Assembly (NCBI GenBank): GCA_959022495.1
Contig: CAUEYX010000062.1
Location: 1-8,324 of the forward strand
DNA: 8,324 nucleotides
Direction of reading: 5' to 3'
Origin: an uncultured Lachnospiraceae bacterium
GTDB taxonomy: Bacteria > Bacillota > Clostridia > Lachnospirales > Lachnospiraceae
The notes beneath the pieces are model-generated. The model saw only the letters and a list, made by a program, of their open reading frames with translations, was not told the DNA's origin and searched no databases. Within the stretch, counting starts at the first letter, position 1; the number at the start of each line of letters is the position of its first letter. Below are positions 1 to 5,858 of the stretch, one piece after another. The position numbers and the translations under genes were made by a program.

Positions 1-41
1 CCAGATCAGTACGGTATGCCTGTATACAGCGGGCGGGAATC

Positions 42-70
42 TCGCCAGTAAAGACTTTTCAGAATATAAT
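42..70 (+). promoter_or_regulatory. Candidate sigma-A promoter of the two-component operon
   Basis: TCGCCA (42-47, 4/6 to TTGACA) is separated by 17 bases from a perfect TATAAT (65-70). It lies about 85 bases upstream of the response-regulator start and no other gene intervenes. A small GC-rich hairpin (32-37 with 41-46) overlaps the -35; it could be the end of a terminator from an upstream gene outside the window. Confidence 0.45.
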
Positions 71-157
71 CTGCCTGCAATACTGTCAAGGTGAATTTTC
101 TGTATCTTTACATTCATCGGACCGTTGCGTATACTGGCATCAGGAGGAGTTGATTGT

Positions 158-832
158 ATGAGAGTGTTGATCGCGGAGGATGAGAGGGATTTAAATAAGA
201 TTCTGGCAGACCGGCTGAAGGCGGAGCATTATAGTGTGGATTCGTGTTATGATGGCAGGGAAGCGCTCGATTATCTGGCAAGTGCGGAGTATGATGCGGT
301 AATAATGGATATTATGATGCCAGTGATGGATGGGCTGGCTGTTCTGCGGGAAATGCGCAGGAAGAATGACAGTACGCCTGTGCTTCTGCTGACAGCGAGG
401 GACAGTATCGAGGACAGAGTACAGGGGCTGGATTCGGGCGCGAATGATTATCTGGTGAAACCTTTTGCGGTGGAGGAGCTGCTGGCGCGGGTCCGGGTGC
501 TCCTGCGCAAGCCGGCGGAGACGCCGAAGTCCTGTTACCAGATCGCGGACTTGGAGGTGCATATGGATACCAGGCAGGTGCTCCGCGGGGGGAAAGAGGT
601 GAAGCTCTCGGGAAAGGAATTTGCGCTTCTCAGATATATGATACAGAATGAGGGCATCGTACTCTCCCGCAGCCGGCTGGAAGAGCATCTGTGGAATTTT
701 GACTATGCGGGAGGCTCGAATGTGATCGATGTCTATATCCGGTATTTGAGAAAGAAAATTGATGAGGGGAATGAACAGAAATTAATTCACACAGTGCGCG
801 GCGCCGGCTATGTATTGAAAGCAGACTACTGA
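158..832 (+). CDS. OmpR/PhoB-family response regulator
   Basis: A cytoplasmic transcription factor of 224 aa, the usual length for the OmpR family. Residues 1-115 are a receiver domain with the acidic pair E7/D8, phospho-acceptor D51 (in VIMDIMMP), switch T79 and K101 of the VKPF motif. Residues 130-224 form a winged-helix DNA-binding domain with the typical LSGKEFALLRYM, NVIDVYIRYLRKKI and TVRGAGYVL stretches. I chose ATG 158 because AGGAGG lies at 142-147, ten bases upstream; the in-frame TTG at 125 would place that site inside the gene. The gene is followed after 16 bases by a histidine kinase, its presumed phosphodonor. The receiver and output domains are typical; the signal and regulon cannot be read from the sequence. 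Confidence 0.95.
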   Translation: MRVLIAEDERDLNKILADRLKAEHYSVDSCYDGREALDYLASAEYDAVIMDIMMPVMDGLAVLREMRRKNDSTPVLLLTARDSIEDRVQGLDSGANDYLVKPFAVEELLARVRVLLRKPAETPKSCYQIADLEVHMDTRQVLRGGKEVKLSGKEFALLRYMIQNEGIVLSRSRLEEHLWNFDYAGGSNVIDVYIRYLRKKIDEGNEQKLIHTVRGAGYVLKADY

Positions 833-848
833 AATCAGGAGAAGAGTT

Positions 849-2258
849 ATGAAGCGGGTATCTCTGAAATTAAAACTGACCCTATTATATACGTTTTTTA
901 TGGCGGCGCTGACATGTGCCGCCCTGGCAATCCTGTTCTCTCTGAGCAGCAGGGAGATTCTGTCTTCTACGCAGTCTGCACTGGAACGCAGAGTCCAGGA
1001 CAGTGTGGATGATCTTGACTACGAGGATGGAGAACTGGAGGTGGATTCTGATTTTTATGCGGTCACCCGGGATGTGTATCTGTCCTTGTACGACAGCAGT
1101 ATGTATTTTCTATATGGAAAGATCCCACAGGGATTTGACCGGCAGCCGGGGTTTTCAGAGGGACTTACCCGGACCATCCGGGAAGGGAATCATGTATGGT
1201 ATGTGTATGACTTATCATTCCGTCTGGCATCAGATTATACAGTATATGTGCGAGGCATTACATCTGTCACAGAAGCGGAGGCCAGTTTTACCGTCACGCT
1301 GCGGTTTGCTCTGATCCTTCTGCCGTTGATGGTGCTGACCACGGCAGTGCTTGGTTACCGTTTTACGCGCAGAACCCTTCTCCCGGTGCGCCGGATTACA
1401 TCCACTGTACAGAAGATAAGGGCAGACGCGGATCTATCACGCCGCATTGGCCTGGCGGGGAAGAAAGGCGGACCAGGCCTGACGGAGGCAGGCGGCAGCA
1501 GAGATGAGATTTATACGCTGGCGGCTACATTTGACGAGATGCTTGATGAGCTGGAAAGTGTATTCAAGCGGGAGAAACAGTTTACATCCGATGTTTCCCA
1601 TGAGCTGAGGACCCCGGTGGGGGTGATCCTTGCGCAGTGCGGGGTGATGCTGCAGGATGATTCACTGCCGGAGGCCCAGCGCGCAGGGATTCAGATGATC
1701 CAGCGGAAGGCAGAGGGGATGGCGGAGATGATCTCTCAGCTTCTTTTCCTGGCACGGGCGGATCAGGGAAGACAGCCGCTGAACAGGGAACAGATCAATG
1801 TAAGTGAGCTTACGGAAATGACATTGGAGGAATGGCAGATACTTGCCGGCGCAGAGAACCGAGGGATACAGATGAAAGGAGACATTGCGCCAGGGATTGA
1901 GGCGTGGGTGGATGAGACGCTCTATATCCGGATGCTGGCGAATCTGCTTTCCAACGCGGTGAGATACAGCCATGATAATGGAGTGGTGGAAGTGATTCTA
2001 TCGAAGAGAGAAGGGTATGCGGTCGGTCAGGTCCGTGATGATGGAATGGGAATTCCGGCTGCCTGTCTGCCCCACATCTGGGAGCGGTTTTACCGTGTGG
2101 ATGGAGCAAGAACGGAGGGCAGTCATTCGGGTCTGGGACTTTCTATGGTAAAATGGATTGTGGAGGCGCATGGGGGAAAAGTATCCGTGGAAAGCCGGGA
2201 AGGAAAAGGGACTACATTTACCTTTTGGATTCCGGAAGATCTGGGGGGACAGGCCTGA
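849..2258 (+). CDS. Membrane sensor histidine kinase
   Basis: A 469-aa inner-membrane HPK partner of the upstream regulator. TM1 is at about residues 8-32, an acidic extracytoplasmic sensor of roughly 115 residues follows, and TM2 is at about 152-172. A HAMP linker follows (RRTLLPVRRI, about 174-235). The HisKA domain has phospho-acceptor H251 in SDVSHELRTPVG. The HATPase domain has the N box NLLSNAVRYS (N365, N369), the G1 box DDGMGI (397-402) and the G2 box GLGL (428-431). All catalytic boxes are intact. AGGAG at 837-841 gives a good ribosome site seven bases from ATG. The loop is not a recognisable PAS or CACHE domain, so the ligand is unknown. Confidence 0.95.
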   Translation: MKRVSLKLKLTLLYTFFMAALTCAALAILFSLSSREILSSTQSALERRVQDSVDDLDYEDGELEVDSDFYAVTRDVYLSLYDSSMYFLYGKIPQGFDRQPGFSEGLTRTIREGNHVWYVYDLSFRLASDYTVYVRGITSVTEAEASFTVTLRFALILLPLMVLTTAVLGYRFTRRTLLPVRRITSTVQKIRADADLSRRIGLAGKKGGPGLTEAGGSRDEIYTLAATFDEMLDELESVFKREKQFTSDVSHELRTPVGVILAQCGVMLQDDSLPEAQRAGIQMIQRKAEGMAEMISQLLFLARADQGRQPLNREQINVSELTEMTLEEWQILAGAENRGIQMKGDIAPGIEAWVDETLYIRMLANLLSNAVRYSHDNGVVEVILSKREGYAVGQVRDDGMGIPAACLPHIWERFYRVDGARTEGSHSGLGLSMVKWIVEAHGGKVSVESREGKGTTFTFWIPEDLGGQA

Positions 2259-2277
2259 GCGTATAAGGAAACGGAAA

Positions 2278-2310
2278 AGGGAACCCGGATGCGGTTCCCT
2301 GAATTTATTT
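2278..2310. terminator. Bidirectional intrinsic terminator between convergent genes
   Basis: An 8-bp stem (2278-2285 with 2293-2300, GGGAACC/GGTTCCC core) has a 7-base loop. On the plus strand it is followed by a T-rich but interrupted tail (TGAATTTATTT). On the minus strand it is followed by TTTTCCGTTT. It can therefore close both the kinase operon and the converging Spo0A-like gene, whose stop codon is at 2305-2307. Confidence 0.7.
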
Positions 2311-2631
2311 CGAAAGGTAATGGTACAGGATATCAATAAATTCGCTGTTTGTGGGTCTGCCACTCAGCGGATACTTTGTAATTTCCATAAGAAGTTCCCG
2401 GTTTCCATGGTCCCAGCAGTGCTTTATTACAGTCCGCAGGCAATGTTCTACGCTGCAGCGATTCGTGTGAAAATAGGAGGCAACATCTGTATACAGCGTT
2501 TTATAGATTGAGGTAAGATAATCTTCATTCTGGAGACATAAATACAGCGCATAGGCCAGGTAGCGATAGCCCAGGTATGTGGATTTAATGCCAAGGCTGA
2601 GAAGAAAATTTTGGATTTGTTTGATCATCAT
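2305..2631 (-). CDS. Stand-alone Spo0A C-terminal-domain protein, copy A
   Basis: A putative DNA-binding protein of about 108 aa that aligns by eye over its whole length with the Spo0A effector domain: LGYRYLAYALYL, TLYTDVASYFHT, VEHCLRTVIKHCW and PTNSEFIDIL match the Spo0A landmarks GYLYLREAI, VLYPDIAKKFNT, VERAIRHAIEVAW and PTNSEFIAMV. The recognition helix corresponds to about residues 57-73. The phosphorylatable receiver domain is absent, so activity cannot be gated by the phosphorelay in the usual way. The frame extends to ATG 2661, but that start has no ribosome site. A run AAAAGGGGG at 2646-2638 fits ATG 2631 or 2628, and the paralog starts at the equivalent MVKQIQ. Its targets are unknown; it could compete with Spo0A for 0A boxes or regulate its own operon. 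Confidence 0.85.
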   Translation of the reverse strand: MMIKQIQNFLLSLGIKSTYLGYRYLAYALYLCLQNEDYLTSIYKTLYTDVASYFHTNRCSVEHCLRTVIKHCWDHGNRELLMEITKYPLSGRPTNSEFIDILYHYLSK

Positions 2632-2666
2632 TATGATCCCCCTTTTCTTATGATTTTTCATGTATT

Positions 2667-2738
2667 ATTTTAAATGGAAATAGTTGGAAATGTGTACTTG
2701 TAGACTAAATTATACGAAAATTGACAAAACTCGACACG
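2667..2738 (-). promoter_or_regulatory. Promoter region of Spo0A-like copy A with two 0A-box-like sites
   Basis: On the minus strand, TACACA (2696-2691) is followed after 18 bases by TAAAAT (2672-2667, 5/6), a plausible promoter. Farther upstream are TTTGTCAAT (2728-2720, 8/9 to the 0A box TTTGTCRAA) and CGTGTCGAG (2738-2730, core TGTCGA intact). They are head to tail with centres exactly 10 bp apart, the spacing used by Spo0A dimers. A perfect TATAAT at 2714-2709 is an alternative -10, in which case the boxes would overlap the spacer and repress. The blocks TGTGTAC (2691-2697) and ACGAAAATTG (2714-2723) recur with the same spacing in front of copy B. Confidence 0.5.
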
Positions 2739-2898
2739 GCTGGATTAAAAACTGAACCAGAATAAAAAGCGTTTATTTTAAATGACAGAAAAATCAAACC
2801 ATAGGGCAGATTACTGCTTAAAATTGGAAATATTCTAGAGGCCTGAAGACCGCGTCAGACAGGCATTTCTGACTCAGATACTGCATAATAAGCCGGAG

Positions 2899-2925
2899 TG
2901 GGAACCCAGGTTTTACGGGTTCCCA
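2899..2925. terminator. Hairpin at the end of Spo0A-like copy B
   Basis: A 9-bp perfect stem (2899-2907 with 2917-2925; GGGAACCC/GGGTTCCC core) has a 9-base loop that contains the stop codon of copy B. It resembles the stem that follows copy A. There is no good T-tract on either side, so termination may be weak. Confidence 0.4.
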
Positions 2926-3254
2926 GGCTGCACAGTAAGGTGGCGGTGCAGTATCTCGATCAATTCATTTTCTGTCGGTTTTTTCTTTATCGGATGATCT
3001 GCAATCGCAGTGAGAAATGTACGGTTTCCATGATTCCAGCAGTGTGCTGCCGCAGCCCGGACGCAGTGTTCTACACAGTGCCGGCTGGTATGATAGTGGA
3101 AAGCGGTGCCCGCATAAAGTGTTTCACAGGCAGGCGGGCAGCCGTGTTTTTCATTTTGTATGCGGAGATAAAGTAAATGAGTAAGGTAATGCCAGCCGAG
3201 ACAGGATGGAGGGATGCCGAGACGGCAAAGCGTATTCTGAATTTGTTTGACCAT
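2913..3254 (-). CDS. Stand-alone Spo0A C-terminal-domain protein, copy B
   Basis: A 113-aa paralog of copy A, about 45% identical by eye over 106 positions, transcribed in the same direction 281 bases upstream. It keeps the Spo0A effector landmarks LGWHYLTHLLYL, TLYAGTAFHYHT, VEHCVRAAAAHCW (recognition helix) and PTENELIEIL. It is more diverged than copy A: an extra residue near 41-44, PTNSEF changed to PTENEL, and several Ala replacing polar residues in the recognition helix, so its DNA specificity may differ. The C-terminus VQPGNP is read out of the arm of the downstream hairpin and is absent from copy A. AGGAGG at 3268-3263 sits eight bases before ATG 3254. No receiver domain is present. 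Its function is unknown beyond probable DNA binding. Confidence 0.82.
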   Translation of the reverse strand: MVKQIQNTLCRLGIPPSCLGWHYLTHLLYLRIQNEKHGCPPACETLYAGTAFHYHTSRHCVEHCVRAAAAHCWNHGNRTFLTAIADHPIKKKPTENELIEILHRHLTVQPGNP

Positions 3255-3287
3255 AAGTAAGGCCTCCTTTTTGAGCGTTCTGGTGTT

Positions 3288-3353
3288 ATTGTAAAGGCAA
3301 TATGCAGAATTGTGTACAATTCGCCCTGAATTTACGAAAATTGGCGAATCGCC
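3288..3353 (-). promoter_or_regulatory. Promoter region of Spo0A-like copy B
   Basis: On the minus strand, TACACA (3316-3311) is followed after 17 bases by TACAAT (3293-3288, 5/6), placed like the promoter of copy A. The block TGTGTAC-N16-ACGAAAATTG (3311-3343 on the plus strand) matches copy A exactly in sequence and spacing. The 0A-like position is degenerate here (TTCGCCAAT, 6/9) and is overlapped by a perfect palindrome GGCGAATCGCC (3343-3353), a possible operator. Confidence 0.45.
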
Positions 3354-3386
3354 GGTTATGAGAAGAATGAATGGGGAAAGACAGGG

Positions 3387-3434
3387 AGCGATTCCCTTCT
3401 GTAAGAAGCGAGACCGTAACAGGTCTTATTTTTG
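3387..3434 (+). terminator. Hairpin series with intrinsic terminator upstream of holin-like gene
   Basis: CTTCT-gta-AGAAG (3396-3408) is followed by AGACC-gtaaca-GGTCT (3411-3426) and the tail TATTTTTG (3427-3434). The last hairpin reads as an intrinsic terminator on the plus strand. It lies 40 bases before the holin-like start, so it either ends an unseen transcript or attenuates the holin-like gene. Confidence 0.45.
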
Positions 3435-3474
3435 TGCATATAAGATTAAGGAAAAGAGGGAAAGGAGGAACATG

Positions 3475-3768
3475 ATGGAACAGATTATGGACTATATTAA
3501 GCCGGAGCTGATTGCTGTTGCGCCGGTGCTGTATTTTATCGGTATATGGCTGAAAAAGGCACAGACCGTGAAGGATAAATACATTCCGCTTATTCTTGGC
3601 ACTGTCAGTATTGGGCTCTGCGCGGTGTGGGTGCTTGCGAACTGTCCGCTGCGTACGGGACAGAATATCGCGATGGCAGTATTTACCGCGGTTGTACAGG
3701 GAATCCTTGTGGCAGGGCTGTCCACCTATATTAATCAGATTATTAAGCAGGCGGGCAGGGAAGAATAG
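3475..3768 (+). CDS. Phage-type holin-like small membrane protein
   Basis: A 97-aa protein with three predicted membrane helices at about residues 11-26, 36-54 and 65-86, short charged linkers (KKAQTVKDKYIP between the first two) and a polar, charged C-terminus (NQIIKQAGREE). The layout and motifs such as PVLYFIGIWLK and VVQGILVAG resemble the Hol44/holin superfamily V type, which form membrane lesions for endolysin release. AGGAGG at 3463-3468 is six bases from ATG 3475; ATG 3472 is only three away. A longer reading from 3310 would have a basic N-terminus and no ribosome site, so it was not used. There is no endolysin beside it and it lies outside the integrase, so it may be a host-kept or relic holin, or belong to another element. 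The family call is by pattern only. Confidence 0.7.
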   Translation: MEQIMDYIKPELIAVAPVLYFIGIWLKKAQTVKDKYIPLILGTVSIGLCAVWVLANCPLRTGQNIAMAVFTAVVQGILVAGLSTYINQIIKQAGREE

Positions 3769-3837
3769 TAAAAATATTTTATGTTTTTTTGAGTTTTTAA
3801 TGTTGTTTTAGAATTTACTATAAAATAGATCAAGCCT

Positions 3838-3884
3838 ATGGTTGACAGGAAAATGCTGAAAAACCTGTCAACCATGCAGGTTTT
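3838..3884. repeat. Two overlapping, mutually exclusive inverted repeats
   Basis: A perfect 12-bp inverted repeat (3838-3849 with 3864-3875, ATGGTTGACAGG and its complement) has a 14-base spacer. A second perfect 8-bp repeat AAAACCTG/CAGGTTTT (3860-3867 with 3877-3884) shares the CCTG arm with the first, so only one can form at a time. This may be a terminator for integrase or the holin-like gene, or recombinase core sites; the sequence does not decide. Confidence 0.6.
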
Positions 3885-3937
3885 AAGACATTCAAAGCCA
3901 TCTGAAATGGAGTAAAAACAGCAGATAAAATGTGAAC

Positions 3938-3959
3938 GGTTTACAACAGGTTTACAACA
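3938..3959. repeat. Tandem 11-bp direct repeat, candidate integrase arm sites
   Basis: GGTTTACAACA occurs twice back to back (3938-3948, 3949-3959), ending three bases from the integrase stop codon. Short direct repeats next to int are typical arm-type binding sites for the N-terminal domain of large tyrosine integrases. GGTTGACAGG at 3840-3849 is a 7/10 relative of the same unit. Confidence 0.6.
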
Positions 3960-3961
3960 AA

Positions 3962-5116
3962 TCAGACTTTAATTTTCTCAATCTGTTCTCTGAGCTCTTC
4001 AATTTCCCTGTGTCCATAAATCCGATTTGTCACGTCTTTAAACTTGTGCCCGAGCAGCCTTTTGCGATCATTTTCCCGTACTTCATATTTTTCGCATAGT
4101 CGTGAAAATGTATGGCGGCAGTCGTGCGGAGTGTGTTTTTCTATTCCCAGTTCGCTAAGTGTCTCATACATCTGTTCACGGAACTTCTGATCGCCGATTG
4201 GCAGCAGTTCTCCGTATTTTTTCATACGCCGGCGAACAAGATGGAGGATTGCAGAGTGGATGGGGACAATCCGGCCTTTCCCGGCTGCGGTTTTGATTCC
4301 GCCTCTAAAGTATTTCTCTTTCAAGTTGACTTCAAGTGTCTTATAGGCACTGATCCTAAAGCCGGAATAACACATAATCAGGAGAAATTCCACAACGTCA
4401 TTCTCATTATTCGCCCAAAGAATTTGAAGATCACGGTCGGAAAACGGTACGCCGTGCTCGTCATCGTCTTGAATTTTGATCCGCACAAATTGAGCATATC
4501 CCTTTTCACAGATATCGTTAGCCAGGGCATATTTGTCCATCTGCTTGAACAGCAGCAGCGGAAGTTCAGCAGACGCGTGTGATAGCCGGTCAGAAACTTC
4601 ATCAACGACTTTCTGCATATCTTCTGTTCGGATCACTTCGTATGCCATATCATATAGGGCCCCGCATTTTTTATATGCTACACAGATATTTCTTTCCAGG
4701 CTCTTTTTCTTTTCTCTGTGTCCATATTCCCTGCCAAATTTATCGAGGTAGTAGGATGAAAATACCTCTGCAAATGTCTTTTTCTTATCAGAGCTGATCG
4801 CAAACACAGCTTTATTGTAGTCTGTCACAAGATCGTCGAGGATCTTTGCTCTGGATGTGACTGTACCCCGCATCTCTTTCTCGATCAGGATCTCATCACC
4901 CGGTTTATATGTCCCCGCCTTATAGGACGTGAGTACCGCAAGCCCGACCATCCTGTCGGATACGTAGCATAGGGCAGGAGGCGTTTTCTTCCTGCCGTTG
5001 TCATATTCTTCAGTTGCCGGTGGATAAACGCCGTATGGGTTTCTACGACCCTTGCCGAGGTACCTAATTTGTCCGTATCCATTAGGGAGCTTTTGGAACT
5101 TCTTTCGTCTTGGCAC
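3962..5116 (-). CDS. int: Tyrosine recombinase (phage integrase)
   Basis: Catalyses site-specific integration and excision through a 3'-phosphotyrosine intermediate. From the GTG start (384 aa), the N-terminus carries an arm-binding type region (LPNGYGQIRYLGKGRRNPYG, about 10-30), then a SAM-like core-binding domain (about 115-205) and the catalytic domain. All catalytic residues are visible: R254 (SGFRISAY), K275 (GGIKTAAG), H331 and R334 (HTPHDCRHTF), H357 (LLGHK) and Y367 (NRIYGH). Length is normal for the family and the gene is intact. GTG 5116 is preferred because AGAAAGAGGG lies eight bases before it. The in-frame ATG 5140 has no ribosome site and directly follows the U-tract of a terminator. 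Candidate arm sites lie just past the stop codon. A small RNA is predicted on the opposite strand of its leader. Confidence 0.95.
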   Translation of the reverse strand: MPRRKKFQKLPNGYGQIRYLGKGRRNPYGVYPPATEEYDNGRKKTPPALCYVSDRMVGLAVLTSYKAGTYKPGDEILIEKEMRGTVTSRAKILDDLVTDYNKAVFAISSDKKKTFAEVFSSYYLDKFGREYGHREKKKSLERNICVAYKKCGALYDMAYEVIRTEDMQKVVDEVSDRLSHASAELPLLLFKQMDKYALANDICEKGYAQFVRIKIQDDDEHGVPFSDRDLQILWANNENDVVEFLLIMCYSGFRISAYKTLEVNLKEKYFRGGIKTAAGKGRIVPIHSAILHLVRRRMKKYGELLPIGDQKFREQMYETLSELGIEKHTPHDCRHTFSRLCEKYEVRENDRKRLLGHKFKDVTNRIYGHREIEELREQIEKIKV

Positions 5117-5140
5117 GATTATCACCCTCTTTCTGAGCAT

Positions 5141-5185
5141 AAAAATAGCAGCCAGCGTGAACGTGAGTTCCGCTTGCGTGGCTGC
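5141..5185 (-). terminator. Intrinsic terminator immediately upstream of integrase
   Basis: On the minus strand, GCAGCCA (5185-5179) pairs with TGGCTGC (5154-5148). An inner stem, GCG-GAAC with GTTC-A-CGC, extends the hairpin. The outer stem is followed at once by TATTTTT (5147-5141). It would stop leftward transcription from the lipoprotein gene before integrase, or act as an attenuator in the integrase leader. Confidence 0.65.
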
Positions 5186-5202
5186 CCTGAAGATGATACA
5201 AT
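5174..5202 (+). promoter_or_regulatory. Extended -10 promoter for a predicted small RNA
   Basis: TTGCGT (5174-5179, 3/6) is separated by 17 bases from TACAAT (5197-5202, 5/6), with TG at 5194-5195 giving an extended -10, TGaTACAAT. It faces right, away from integrase, and no coding gene follows on this strand. Confidence 0.5.
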
Positions 5203-5208
5203 ATTTCT

Positions 5209-5277
5209 GTTCAAAGTTGCATATCTTCGGGTATGTAGTCTATTGCCGTTCGGTATTACCAGTACCGGACGGTTTTT
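5209..5277 (+). ncRNA. Predicted small RNA of about 70 nt
   Basis: Inferred from a rightward promoter (5174-5202) and an intrinsic terminator ending at 5277. The start near 5209 assumes initiation about seven bases past the -10. Two hairpins are visible: CATATC-TTCG-GGTATG (5220-5235), closed by the very stable C(UUCG)G tetraloop, and the terminator stem (5246-5272). There is no ribosome site with an open frame inside. It would be antisense to any integrase transcript that begins upstream of 5277. No known RNA family is recognised. Confidence 0.45.
5246..5277 (+). terminator. Intrinsic terminator of the predicted small RNA
   Basis: A 10-bp stem (5246-5255 with 5263-5272, one T-G wobble) has a 7-base loop and is followed by TTTTT (5273-5277). 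The T-tract exists only on the plus strand, although all neighbouring coding genes are on the minus strand. The hairpin lies just past the lipoprotein stop at 5287-5289, so it may also slow leftward polymerase. Confidence 0.75.
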
Positions 5278-5286
5278 AAATTTGCG

Positions 5287-5802
5287 TTAATAAATACTAT
5301 ACTCATCCAATTTTACATCATAAACAACGTCAAATTCTTCACCGCTAGATGAATTGCATGTTATTCTATACTCGATAGCTTCCATTCGATCAAGAGACGC
5401 ATTTAAATTGTCAATTGTATCCCCCGTGGAGGTGGGAGAAGTTTCACCGGGAAGTACGGTGTCATGCGAACCCCAGTATTCCGTTTCGTTTGTGTCATGG
5501 TCAATATATGTTACGATAATTTGCGTGATCGAAAAGGCAGAATTATTTGTATACGTTCCACTTATCTCAACCCAATTGGGATTCGAAGTATCTATGGATA
5601 AATTAAATGATAAGTCATTTATTTTAAATTCTTCAGGATTTGAAGACTTATTATCAAAAGCAGAGTCATTAAGTTTTTCTGTTTCGACTTTGTGTGTCTG
5701 AACTTCCGCTTTTGAATCATTCGATCCTTTATTATTTGAACACGCAGTTGTAAACGAGATGATTAAGCTAAATAAAATTGTAAACAAAATTTTCTTTTTC
5801 AT
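5287..5802 (-). CDS. Prophage-encoded lipoprotein with FxLYD-like domain
   Basis: A 171-aa secreted protein. A lipoprotein signal peptide (MKKK, hydrophobic core about 5-19, box FTTAC) predicts lipidation at C21. A Ser/Asn/Lys-rich linker (about 22-58) follows. The folded part has the pattern VEISGTYTNNSAFSITQIIV and later VLPGE, as in FxLYD-type immunoglobulin-like domains of Gram-positive lipoproteins. ATG 5802 is preferred because AGAGGG precedes it; the TTG 5841 reading places a basic tail before the signal. Lying between integrase and repressor on the lysogenic strand, it fits a cargo (moron) gene expressed from the prophage, perhaps altering the host surface or blocking superinfection. 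That role is inferred from position only. The domain call is by eye. Confidence 0.8.
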   Translation of the reverse strand: MKKKILFTILFSLIISFTTACSNNKGSNDSKAEVQTHKVETEKLNDSAFDNKSSNPEEFKINDLSFNLSIDTSNPNWVEISGTYTNNSAFSITQIIVTYIDHDTNETEYWGSHDTVLPGETSPTSTGDTIDNLNASLDRMEAIEYRITCNSSSGEEFDVVYDVKLDEYSIY

Positions 5803-5852
5803 TTTCCCTCTCTTCCCCCGAGCAACACCACATTTATACAATCCCTCCCGGG

Positions 5853-5858
5853 ACTATA
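5853..5858 (-). promoter_or_regulatory. Possible -10 element of the lipoprotein gene
   Basis: TATAGT (5/6) on the minus strand lies about 50 bases before the lipoprotein start. The -35 at the right distance is poor (CTGGTA, 3/6), so this is a weak candidate. The remaining bases up to the LexA-like box at 5972 hold an inverted repeat GTGGTG/CACCAC (5938-5943, 5959-5964) and the direct repeat TTACCA, but no gene. Confidence 0.25.

Noticed and set aside
191..688. Minus-strand frame of 165 codons opposite the response regulator
   Set aside because: Shadow of a well-supported gene: His/Arg-rich product, no ribosome site, no recognisable domain.
1662..2363. Several minus-strand frames opposite the histidine kinase
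   Set aside because: Shadows of the kinase catalytic domain, with Pro/His-rich products typical of antisense frames.
2158..2511. Plus-strand frame running from the kinase end across the Spo0A-like gene
   Set aside because: Crosses a terminator and lies antisense to a recognisable Spo0A effector domain.
2721..2749. TTGACA with TGgATTAAA as a rightward promoter
   Set aside because: The -10 is poor and no plus-strand gene follows within range; the sequence is better explained as 0A-like boxes read on the minus strand.
3310..3474. Long N-terminal form of the holin-like protein
   Set aside because: The extension is basic and low in order, starts without a ribosome site and spans terminator hairpins; AGGAGG directly precedes 3472/3475.
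5052..5290. Plus-strand open frames opposite the integrase N-terminus
   Set aside because: They lack ribosome sites, have shadow-like composition and lie antisense to a clear integrase.
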